26,701 bases of DNA from Rodentolepis nana. Lineage: Eukaryota > Platyhelminthes > Cestoda > Cyclophyllidea > Hymenolepididae. Positions 11,261 through 23,179 of this stretch are shown piece after piece (position 1 is the stretch's first letter; every line of letters begins with the position of its first letter). The stretch covers positions 1 to 26,701 of the forward strand of contig UZAE01000304.1 of the NCBI GenBank assembly GCA_900617975.1. The letters are read 5' to 3'. Under the pieces are notes generated by a model. That model had not been told where the DNA came from, did no database searches, and saw only the letters and a list, made by a program, of their open reading frames with translations. The position numbers were made by a program, and so were the translations under genes.

Positions 11261-11586
11261 GGGGTGTACGATGGACTTACCTCCACGTGGTGCATCCTGG
11301 TTAACGTATACTCATACGGCAAAAAGTCTATTAACCGGCAGTTGACTTCTGAATTCAAACTACCATGGCACAACTGTATGTCATATTCGACCACGTTCAC
11401 AGTACTCATCTAACCATTTCCCTACCTTGTGTCTGTCTGTCGATTTTACATCTGTCATTCATTCTTCTACTCCCCCTCTCGACTTTTTTTCACTTTGATG
11501 TTCCTCCTCTCTGTGAAACCCGAAGTCAGCTAAAGAGCTAATGATAACTATCAAAACGCCTGCTATTTGAAATATATATGTACATA
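11261..11586 (+). mobile_element. Retroposon copy 3, full length (~326 bp), single copy of each module
   Basis: The 12-bp direct repeat tatatgccacgt flanks the element at 11249-11260 and 11587-11598. The element starts GGGGTGTACGATGG, as do the copies at 25448 and 26654, so the 5' end is precise. Order of parts: head (gacttacctccacgtggtgc, hairpin cgtatactcatacg), aagtctattaaccggcagtt module, tatgtcatattcga module, pyrimidine-rich module with two gtctgtct-like motifs, then ctctgtgaaacccgaagtca and aactatcaaaacgcctgc, ending in an AT-rich tail. This copy best defines the family unit. No ORF and no pol III A/B boxes were seen. Confidence 0.88.
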
Positions 11587-11598
11587 TATATGCCACGT

Positions 11599-14500
11599 TT
11601 TAACCCAGTTAGAATACTACTGTTGTTTAAAAGTAGAAGAGGCGTGCTTAAAAACAACCTCTGTGATTCATCTACGCGTTTAACCACTATTAAACACAAT
11701 GCACAAAGGATGTGCTACACATCCTTGCATCTGCTTGCAAGGCCACGACTTTTTTCATGTTTATATGAAAATGGCATTTCGAATGAAGACCTATAAAGCC
11801 TTCAAAACAGACGATCCATTCAGTGCTTGGAAATAATGCAACACTAAAAGCAAAATATCCTCTTGATTCCTTTCTGTAACACCGATAAGGGAAATTGTAC
11901 CATATCACAGCTAAACTGTCGTGTTAGTGCATATAACACGTTGAAATCACTTCATCTTCACCCCTAGATTCCACGTTCGAACCTGTTCCTGATGCCCAAA
12001 TTGCTGTACCTTTAGCGTATGGTGAAAACATGAACTGAATCAGATTCAAAACGAGAAAAATCTGATTTTCACGAAATGTACAATTCAGTACTTTACTTTT
12101 ATGCAAATCTAAACTCCTCCCCCCTGAATTCAAATAAGATTAAACGGTGTTGATGCATGCAATTACTCGTTAAAGCTAATAGAAACACTAACAGTTAATT
12201 CTTTCTAGACGAAAGCTCGTAGGGGGGAAATCAATCTCTACTTCGGCAGTTATTTGGGCGTTTACTTACATAGTACATATTACTCAGCAAGCATAGATAG
12301 AAAAGCCAATCGATTGGCAGCGAATTAACTGCCTTAGTGGTCACCTAACATTGGCCAAGCAGAAGCTTGCATGCGATTGAGACGTAGGTAAGGTGATACA
12401 TATGCACATGAATGCTTCAATCTCTATGGCCCGCCAAATGCGTGCATGCTACCTCGGCCGTATTTTGGCATGCCTTTCGTTCGCCCACTTGGTAGAGGTA
12501 GGCACATGTGCTGTTATGACTAAGCCGTAGGCAAATGGGTCTTGATGCGAACGCGTGGGGTGAAGTTGAAAAAGGAGTAGCAGAATGATTCAACCCAATT
12601 ACACATTTCGCCTGGGCCGGTAAATATGCGAGGAAGGTGTGGGTCAAGTAAAAGGAGTAGGCATTTTAGGTGCCAATTGATTTCGCTGAGTGGTTGCATG
12701 TAAATGAGGCAGTTTCGGCAGGATTCATTTTATGTCTATGCGACTGTTTTTATTTCCCACGTTTTGGTAATTCCAGTTTGTAATGGTAAAGCACTAATCA
12801 AATCGATGAATGTTTGCAGCTTTTCTCATAAAATTATACCTCAGTGGTCTTAAGGCGAACGCGTTGTGCACTTAAGGTCACTTCTCACGTATCCAATGCT
12901 GTAGGCTTCTGTTGTGTGAGTGAGCGAAATCTAAGACATTTTTAGCAGCGGTGGTTGTGATTTCAAACCGACGTAATTTCAAAGCAGATTTATTTCAGCC
13001 ACTTTAGAACGAAAAAAAACGTGGTCTCAAAATTAATTCAGCTTGGTTGTTGGCTGTTTTAGACCTCATTCTTTGTATGATGTGTTTTCCCTTTTATTTC
13101 AGCTGACTCATCGACAAGTCATAAAATAGGTTGTTTATGACACATCCGCCGCTTCTGAAGGGGAGAGAAATTTAATTGACACAACACAGACGTTGTTACA
13201 TATTTCAGTCATTGTGGATAAATTGAAAATCATTACAGCTAAAGGTGCTTAAAAGGCTCTCTGGTGGTAACAATTTACTAATAGACGGGTTGGAGTGACT
13301 TGTTGACGTCAATTTAAAGTAAAAACCTTATCTCTAGAGTGTTTTATACCACTGAGAGTAGAAGCGTCATTAATTCATGGTCGAAAAGCAGGCGTAGGGA
13401 CTGATAAGGTCATATTGAGTGGTAGTAAAGCTCTCGCTTTACAATTTCGTTTTAGAGTGTGTGGGAAGAGAGAATGTGGGTAAATAGTACTGAAAGCACG
13501 CGACATTCTGACTCAGGGCCTCCTATTGGTTAGCTTTGAGAGAAGGGGGGAGGGAGGGTTTTTAAAACGATCAATCCTACCCAAGTGTTTTCCCAAATAT
13601 GGTAATCACAAGTGCGATAACTGCAGGCGCCTATGTAGAGTAAAAGAAAGTAGGAGGGACAAATATTCCGAAAAAATCAAATAGCCTGTTTTAAAATAAT
13701 GGATATGATAAAATTTATTATGATGTTAGTCAATTTATTTTTTATTTGTAGCATTATCTACTTTCCACAGATGCTTTATAAGGCCGATAACCAAAGCAAC
13801 CATTGAAATTCAGCCCATTAACGTTCTGGTGGAATAAACAATGCATAACTGCTGATGCAATTTATCACTTTCAGCATTGTTCATAATTTGACTAAATAGT
13901 TTCCATTAACAACCAGCCCTGCTAGAGCAAGGGATTACATCATATATTTTATATAGTTGCAACCAATCAGAATCCTGCGCCAGCAGCAGTTAGTTTTGGA
14001 AGAAAAAGCCAAAGTGCTTCCTTTCCCTGTCTTCTCCCCTTAACTCCATTGCCAAAGTAATCATCGCGTATTTTAAGTTTCACAGATGACATGGCGAGAA
14101 AAAAAGTGGGCCAAATGGTGATACTTGGAAGCTAAAAGCTGGATTATTACTTACTTATGGGAGAATTATATTAACCAGGACGGTGATTTATTTCCAAATG
14201 CCTATTTAAAAAAAAATAAATCAGTACACATAATGGGAGATTACGTGTGAAGCCAGATTTGTGCATAAGTGGTTTCTTATTTTCTAGCACTGGTCTATGA
14301 TTAGGGTCTTGATTCATAAAAGCCTCCTGTGAGAGGCTCAAAATCTATGGTACTCTTGTTATCCACAAGTGAGCTGTGCAGTTGGTCCTTTGACTCTTGA
14401 GCGCACACCGATGGATATGGAATACGCGGTCACTGCGTTTGCATACGAGTCCATCAACCACTTCATTCCGCAGTAATACCCAGTTTCACAAAATCGCTAA

Positions 14501-17500
14501 CGGGCTCAGTTATAGAGTTTGTGGCGATAAGTTTCCGTTTATAGCTTTTGTTTAGCCAGAGCACGTACATCTATAATGATCATTAATTATTTTTGCACCT
14601 GAAAAGCTGGCTACGGAAATACATAGTATGTAATAACTTGGTGCATTCTTGAATATTTGCACATCCGTCGATCGTTAATGGAGTTGGGTTTCAACTACAC
14701 CACATTTTAAAGGATATTTTCGGTAACATGAATTCTCTTTAGAACTAACGATCATCAGATGTTTTCGTGACTAGAAGATGGTCAATTTTTTGCACAATAT
14801 TGAAGATCAGGAAAAAAAACTTTGTGAGGAAGCGTTAATTAAATCATATCTTAATCTATTTTGATAGTTACAGAAAAACAATTACGGTAAACTTGACAAC
14901 AGACGAAAAGTCCAACATACGTGGGCTGCCGTGTCCCATGCTGCCGGCACACGGCACCGGAGTATCACAATTATGAGTTCCGAATACAAACTTATGGTTG
15001 GTCATAACAGAGGTACAAAGTCAAATCGATCTGAAGATTGCCAATAACTGTTATACAAAATGGGAAGAAAACACAGGTTCTTTGCCGGAGTTCCTATTAG
15101 AATTCAACCCAAAGCAAATACAACGTTTTTATTAATAGTTATGTTTCTTGCCGTATATTTTGCAAAAAAATTGTTTTGAAAACCTTGTATGCATCCACTT
15201 CCACTTATTAGTTAATTACAAATGATTAAACATATAAGTTCACACAATTAAGAGCCCACATGACATAAGTCCCAACTCTTTGAGTGCAAATTTAAAGTGG
15301 TAAGGGCTTATGGCGAACTTTAATTTCAACTCAATTCAATACTATGACACAAAACCATTTTTACCTAGATATGATGAGTGACAACCTCAATTTCTCCTTT
15401 CCATAGGATTGATAAATAATCGAATTTTTTTAAAATGCAAGCTGAGGTGTGTATAGCAGTTGAAAATTGTCCAAATATCGCTGGAAAACTTTCACTCAAA
15501 ATTTCCCTAAGTTCCCTCTCCCCAGGACTTTGTTCAAGTCATCGGAAGCCAATCATTATTAGAAAGGGAAGTCTTACAAAGTTTCTTTCCCAAAGAAATG
15601 CCTTCCCCCAACTGAAGGGAATTCGAGCTTCATGAATTCATGTTCATGAAAAAATGGTGAGCTCACCATTTCCCAGGTGTAATGATCAACGTGGACTTAT
15701 AATACTCGTTTCCAGGTGGTTGAAACGTCACATTTCAAAATGCTCTTTCAGAAAGAATAGCACATATTCTCTAGGGCTGAAAAGTGAAAAAGTGCGTTCA
15801 TTAACCCCATGCATTAAACCATCCTGTTATTTCCCCTAACTACACCACAGCTATTACCATGCATCCAGAAAATATTAAGCAAACGAACGGACTTATTATT
15901 TACAAGATCCCTTAAAAATGAACCCATTAATGGCATGCGAAATTCAAAGTGACATAGGTCTACGAGATATTGGCGCGTGTGAAATCACTTTCAACGGCTG
16001 TGCTATTGTTATTATTAGTGCATTTATTTAATGAAACTTCACTCAAAACGGAATCTAAGTGAGCATAATTCGCCTAACGCAACTCCAGGATAAACTTTTA
16101 GCTATCTGATAACTACTACATCAAAATTGAAAACGATTTGTTAGCAGTGAAGTGTCACCACTTTCAAAATTGATTCTCAGTCTATTATCTAACCTTTTAC
16201 TACTTAAAGCCGTATGGAATAACTACTGAAGGTCAAATTCTAAACAAGAGGGTGGAAACGTGTAACTCGACGACGACATCCCCTCGTAGCTTTCTTTTAA
16301 GAAGGTCCAGATTTTGGCGCGAAAGTTATATGCAGCAGGCAGAATTACGGAGAAATAGCAATTGTAAAATTGAATTCATCCTCCCGAAGGTTATTTTAAT
16401 TTAGCTTAGGGCATCAACAGTTTTTTCTTCCTATAAAGCATCTCAAATTCATTAATTCTGTTAAAAATGTTGGATTAATTTATGGGAAATGCGGGAATAG
16501 ATGAATGCTATCACATCTATGTGCCCTGATATTTTAGAAACTGGCAATTGGTGATTCAGAAAGATTTTCACATGAAAATAGCTTTCCGCCCTTCCCATCT
16601 ATCCAGAATTTAGAGCAAGCAGTGAAAATTTCACAATGATAAATGGAAATCAGCATCTTATTTACTACTGTTGTCTGACAGGTCGGAGAACGTGGACAAA
16701 ACTACGGTTACTTCACGGGTGTTTTAAAAATAAGGTGTTCAAAACTCGTAGATCATGGGATGAACAGATCACTTATTTGTTACCAATCTTGAAATTCTCA
16801 TTCACCTTCTCATTGTTCCAGTAACCAAGTAGAAGACTCTGTCCTATATTATTTCAATATCACTGGAATTAAAATAATAAAAGACGAATCGATCAATATC
16901 AGACATTAGGGACTGTGATACCCGACAATGCATGTCCCTATAGAAACGTGATAAATTAGCGATCAGGCGAAAGTGGAAGCCAAGATTATTTACTACTAAG
17001 GTAGGCTATAAATTAGATAATTATCCCGCAAATGAATTTTCTCGAGAGCACAAAACCTTAGATTTCACTGATTTAAACATTGTCCAATGAGTAGGAATGA
17101 TTTGAACGACCAAACGCCTACGAGTTTGGAAACTAATGGTTGACAGCAAATTAAAGAAGGAGCTTATAAGGGCAAACAGAGTTTATAAGCAAAGATATAC
17201 ATGCAATACTTGACAAACTAGTGAGAAAACCTAAATATTCTTAATAAGATCATAATGACCACTCCGAATATATTAGCATGGATGGTCGGCGTCAAGTCCG
17301 ATAAGAATGTAATTGGTCCGCAGAAAAACCTGATCAAATATGTACTTACTTGATTGGAGAATGTAATTGAAGGGGAACATAGGTGCCACATCAACAATTA
17401 TGAACAATTAAAGGCAAAAAAACGTAGAGCTGTACATTTGGTTATAAACAAAGACCGCCACCAAACTATGAAGCACAAACAAATCACTTCACTATTATAG

Positions 17501-17786
17501 ATAATTCAGCTAATGTCCATGATTGCGACAGCAATGATCTGATGCAAATGAAATCTGTAAACTTTCAAATAACAAAAACTAAACGACCTACCACACAAGC
17601 GTTCCCGAACCCTAAGACAAACTAAGTTCTAAAAAACAGGAAAGTCGAAATAATACCAACAATTAACTTTTCTAATTGGGAAACCGAATCAACTCTACAC
17701 AATAAACCGCAACAGGTAACCCAATTAACACAAAAGTTAACCAATAAAGGAATAACAAAACCAACAAACAGCTCAATCTTAAACGA
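11599..17786. other. Long intergenic region, no gene recognised
   Basis: About 6.2 kb without a supportable exon. Open frames at 11578-11796, 11690-11908, 11924-12133, 12417-12647, 15435-15635, 15654-15839 and 16636-16824 lack domain signals and matching splice sites. A locally GC-richer patch lies at 12340-12660, a G-run cluster at about 13544-13558, and an 8-bp GC-rich inverted repeat at 14927-14956. The final part (17300-17786) is the 3' flank of the tubulin gene. Confidence 0.5.
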
Positions 17787-17792
17787 TTTATT
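17787..17792 (-). terminator. AATAAA polyadenylation signal of the beta-tubulin gene
   Basis: AATAAA on the minus strand, 37 nt past the tubulin stop codon (17831-17829). This is the expected position for a short flatworm 3' UTR. Confidence 0.7.
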
Positions 17793-17828
17793 GGTAAACA
17801 TGGTATATTATTTGGAAGAATAGAACAC

Positions 17829-19259
<1,431 letters not shown>

Positions 19260-19314
19260 TCAAAAGTTAAAATGTGCGGAGGTCCGGACGGTAAAGCTTT
19301 GATAATGTCTTATA

Positions 19315-19321
19315 TTATATA
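19315..19321 (-). promoter_or_regulatory. TATA-like box upstream of beta-tubulin
   Basis: TATATAA on the minus strand, 74-80 nt upstream of the ATG. A start site 25-30 nt downstream would give a 5' UTR of roughly 45-50 nt. The local sequence is AT-rich, so a chance match is possible. Confidence 0.4.
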
Positions 19322-19325
19322 TTAA

Positions 19326-20466
19326 AACAAAATTATTAAATGATAAAAATCCATAAGGTAAGGGTTTATTCTGTAGTACGAAATTATTTATAATTAATTA
19401 ATCTTTTGGCTTTTGTAATGTATTCAAATAAAATATGGAAAAGTTACTCGGACGATATATATAAACCAAAATATTTGATTCAATGAAATTTAGTCATCCA
19501 AAGATATCGAGAATTCGCTTCTTACTTGTTAGGAAATGTTTAAAATTTAATTTTGATTTTAAAAGCTTATTTCAATGTTCAGAATTCCACAAATGTTATT
19601 CCCGATAATGTTGATTTTGTATCTGAATAGAATATGCTACATTGATTTTGTGATTTTCATTTAAAATCAAACACTTAATATTCGAATGAAATAGTTTTTC
19701 TCATCTTTTACTTAAAGATAATAAAAAATTTATTACCACTAGGCCTTTTAATTTCCGTTTTTCTAGCATAGCTCGAGTTACTACACTTTTGAGAACACTG
19801 AGACATCCTTTTCCAAAAGCCTGTTTAAAATTACTCCAGTGAGAAATGTCTCAACACTTATTTCGAAACATTATTTCTTCAAAATAAATTTAGAATTGCA
19901 ATGAAGAAAAAATAGTAATATGTATAATCTAGATCAGCAAATAATGAAATAGGCCGATTGATTGGAAAATTTTGTGCATGCTTTGAAATGGTATTTTTGT
20001 AAATTTGTGACTGAAAATTAAAATGATAATCACTTGTATTTTGGTTCTTTTATCGTTTCAAATCTATCTTATACTCATAACAATGTTATTAATAACAAGC
20101 GGTTATTGAGTCTACAATAATGATGAAGTTTACGCTGCTGCTCTCTTTTGTTTTCAGCACGTCGGAGTCAAACAACTATTAATTTTAGGTTGCTCTTACT
20201 TAATTCCTATTTTAAAATACGAATTTTAATTCCTTGATATTCACGGTGGTTAACTATGTAAACTGATCATAACTCAGTATCGAAAATGTTCAACCAGGCA
20301 ATTAATTTCGATCAAAATCATTTTTCGCTTTGCTTTGCAAATTTTAGTGCGAACATTAGTTGATTATTCTAAAAAATAAACTCAAATCGTACCTATAATC
20401 GACGGTTTGAAATGAAATCACTTCATCTATGCATTATTTTCTATATCTTCTCACCTTTGGTTTAAG

Positions 20467-20509
<43 letters not shown>

Positions 20510-21646
20510 TCTTTTTATGGCTCCTTGTCTTTAATATGATATCTGAAGCTCTTTCGAATAATACTTGCAATAAAACTCATAGGTATGAAACAAAACAATT
20601 TGGCATTTATTAAATATTTTAATGCATTCCAGTTACGCATAATGAAACGGCAATAAAACTGCCGTGGTTTATTAATTTTAGAAAATCATATTTTGCATTC
20701 TCAGTCACATTTCGGTAGTGATACTTTTTTATATTTTACTGAATAATTCTCATACTAGCACCACAATCCGTTGGAAATTCTTTAATCTTTCCATTGTTTT
20801 CTCCAACTCTATTGAAATTGGTCTGAGTGGGAGTGGGAGAGGGGGGGGGGATTAGGAAAAGTGGACTCAGTTAAATTGTAATTTTAATCTTCGTAAGCAA
20901 CACGGACTTCGTTATGTACAAATAATATAGATTTCTATGGGGTTTATGCAGGCTTGAAAATGTCTTAAAATAAGTTATTGGCTAATTGACATTGTGGGAA
21001 AGATACTATTCAAATGCTTTTATAAAGTACCTTTGTTATAGCGTCAGAAACAAATAAAAAGCCCGAAATATCAAAATAGGAAAAAAAATGAAAACTCAAT
21101 ATAATTTATGGAAAGATGAAGGTATTTGTAAGTAGGAGTCAGGTCGCAACAAAATAAAAGTTTACATGAATCAACAGAATGGCATTTATCCGCAAAATAT
21201 TACGGCAACATATGAATCAACAAGCCAATTTAACTTATAATGAACTGATTGGGCTAATAGAACGCAATAGTTAAGGAGTTGAGTGGGAAATTTTGTTGAA
21301 ACTTATCGAAGTTAATAGACTGCATCACCCGCCCTCCCAATCATTTTTTACCAGATTCCCACAAACATGTTTCTCGTTAATTAAACTTCTTAATCCTGTA
21401 ATTATTGAAAATTACAGTTTCTGTGTATAAAAATTTACTAAATCAACTGCAATTTTAATAAAAACTACCATAGAATTACAGGTGTTCTAATTTCTTCCTA
21501 ATAGGTCTGAACAATTATGACAAAAATTGAACCAAAGAGTGTCAATTTCAAGCCCACCAGATCATCCGATATTGAACATATAAGCAAATAAAACTTTCCA
21601 GTTTCATTAAGACTGAGTATTTGAATGGCATCTTTCAAAATATACA
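19326..21646. other. AT-rich intergenic DNA between tubulin and the PIP-box gene
   Basis: No exon or RNA gene was recognised on either strand. Contents are a long (TA)n run at about 20469-20508 and a G-tract at about 20840-20850. The tubulin promoter should lie at the left edge. Confidence 0.55.
20469..20508. repeat. (TA)n microsatellite
   Basis: About 20 uninterrupted TA dinucleotides. Confidence 0.95.
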
Positions 21647-21652
21647 TTTATT
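21647..21652 (-). terminator. AATAAA polyadenylation signal of the PIP-box gene
   Basis: AATAAA on the minus strand, 86 nt past the TGA stop at 21740-21738. Its position supports the proposed gene end. Confidence 0.6.
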
Positions 21653-21737
21653 AAAACACGCCTGACCAATTTCATGCATTTAACTTAAATTTAAATACAT
21701 TTGTAGACAAATCCTTGGGTTTCCATGCGAGTGAAAA

Positions 21738-22471
21738 TCAACTCGATTTTGGGTTAAAGTAACCGAGAATGGAAGGCTGATTTTTCAGCTGAACTTTTGG
21801 TGCGACCTTCGGCTTTCTAGGCTTAACTACCTTTGATTTTGAAGCCTTCGGTGGACTGGGCTTGGTTTCTTTGATTGGAGCCGTCTTTGTTGGTAAAGCT
21901 AGAATGAGAAACGCAAGTATTAACTTGAGTTATCCGTTTCACATAGTAAACATTTCTGTTCACAAAGAAAAAAATAACCACCTAATTAAGCCCAATTTCA
22001 AAATCTTATGTTTTACCAACGAATGGTACTCACATTTTGATGCTTTTGAAGGTTTCAATTCGGACGTTTCCATGGGCGTTACTTGTAATTGGGTAATTGA
22101 AAAAAAACGAAATTCAACTTAAAATTCATTTACAAATAATGCATGCACTATACAAAAAAGACAAACAGTTAGAAAAAAAACAATTACATACTTTTAATAT
22201 CTAAAAAAATATGTGAAAGCATTGTCTTGATATGACACTCATTTTTGCAGTTTCCATATGGTAAAATCACTCTTGATGACTAATCCCAAATACCTTATTA
22301 AGTGTTATAATAAGATGGACATCTCTTTGACCATCTTGGAGAGAACTCACCAACGTGGGCATTCTCCTTGCTCTCTCCCTCCTCATCCTCCAGTTCTTCA
22401 AATAGTATTTTCGGCTTCTTCTTGGGAGTAAGAAAGACAGAACTGGAGTCCTCGTTCGAGGGGAGTTCCAT
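21738..22471 (-). CDS. Small basic protein with KEN box and C-terminal PCNA-interaction (PIP) box, three exons
   Basis: I assembled this gene by splicing: exons 22471-22351, 22081-22034 and 21898-21738, with GT-AG introns of 269 and 135 nt. The phases match and give 109 aa plus TGA. Residues 1-40 are partly acidic (FEELEDEEGE at about 24-33) and include a T-P site followed by KKKPK at 15-21 and a KEN box at 35-37. Residues 50-92 are low-complexity Lys/Pro/Ser, probably disordered and nuclear. The C-terminus is QPSILGYF (97-104), a perfect PIP box (Q-x-x-I/L/M-x-x-aromatic-aromatic), then NPKSS. PIP boxes dock on the PCNA clamp, and KEN boxes direct APC/C-Cdh1 degradation. I infer an S-phase PCNA-binding factor. 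Alternatives are the 3' part of a longer gene such as a Pol delta p66/POLD3-like protein, which also ends in a PIP box, or a PAF15-like protein, where the PIP box lies mid-protein. No upstream exon in the needed phase was found. Confidence 0.72.
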
Positions 22472-22472
22472 T

Positions 22473-22482
22473 CTAAAAGCAT
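22473..22482 (-). promoter_or_regulatory. Splice acceptor one base before the PIP-box gene ATG
   Basis: The minus strand reads tgcTTTTAG|A-ATG, a pyrimidine-rich 3' splice site with the ATG one base into the exon. This fits spliced-leader trans-splicing or a 5'-UTR intron. It would also fit an internal exon of a longer protein. Confidence 0.5.
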
Positions 22483-23179
22483 GTAAAAATTATTAAAAAA
22501 TATAATACCAAAAAGGCTACCAGAATTGCAATAACCGGTAAGCAGTGATATTGAAAAAGTGCTCCATTGCGATTCACGAAACCCATTTTCATGCTAATTT
22601 AAAAGCAAACATATTAATGCGACTCAAATCAATACGAGAATTCCTTGCAATCGTCAATTATAGGAAGCAACTGAAATCAGTTAACGGAGCCCACACTAAA
22701 TTAAAGTCACAGGGATCACGTTTCAAAATTCAGATTTTCACAAATGGTCTCCTGGATTGAAATAAATGGTTGGCTACAAGATTCAGTGTCTATTCACCAC
22801 AATTTTTTCCTATTCAAGAAGAGTCGATCCTGTTGCTTAAATCCGTTTTTTTCGAAGATTGAAATTAAAGCTTTATTATGGTGATATAGCTAAAATAACG
22901 TCCATTTAGCAGAGCCCAGTAAAACCGCGCTTACTTAAGATGCATTTGAGGCTTTGTAGACGAAGTTGTTTTCTTAGTTTATATAAATCAAGAAAAAAAG
23001 AATTTACAACTGATAGAAAAGACCATACAACAAATTAGAATGTAATAATTTTCTAATGTGTAAAACATACAAAAGAAGCAGAAACTTCGAAAGCCATCTT
23101 ACTTAACAACAGCGTTTGCGCCCGAATAACGAATTAATTTAATAATTTTTATTAATTACCAACTTAATTTGTAACATAG
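22483..23179. other. Divergent intergenic interval (putative shared promoter region)
   Basis: About 700 bp separates the PIP-box gene (minus) from the first exon I can support in the plus-strand gene. An open frame at 22545-22760 (plus) ends at TGA without a usable donor of the required phase. The plus-strand gene's first exon may be hidden here. Confidence 0.4.

Noticed and set aside
11960..12000. tRNA-like B box GGTTCGAAC on the minus strand
   Set aside because: No A box at the right spacing and no acceptor stem could be formed.
12417..12647. Minus-strand open frame in the GC-richer patch
   Set aside because: High GC lowers stop frequency. There is no domain, splice context or start support.
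22545..22760. Plus-strand open frame as first exon of the divergent gene
   Set aside because: No donor in the phase needed to join the exon at 23180, and it ends in a stop codon.
23069..23097. Minus-strand ATG with a GTATGT donor nine codons later, as upstream exon of the PIP-box gene
   Set aside because: Joining it to the acceptor at 22473 shifts frame and meets a stop. It would require an acceptor without a pyrimidine tract.
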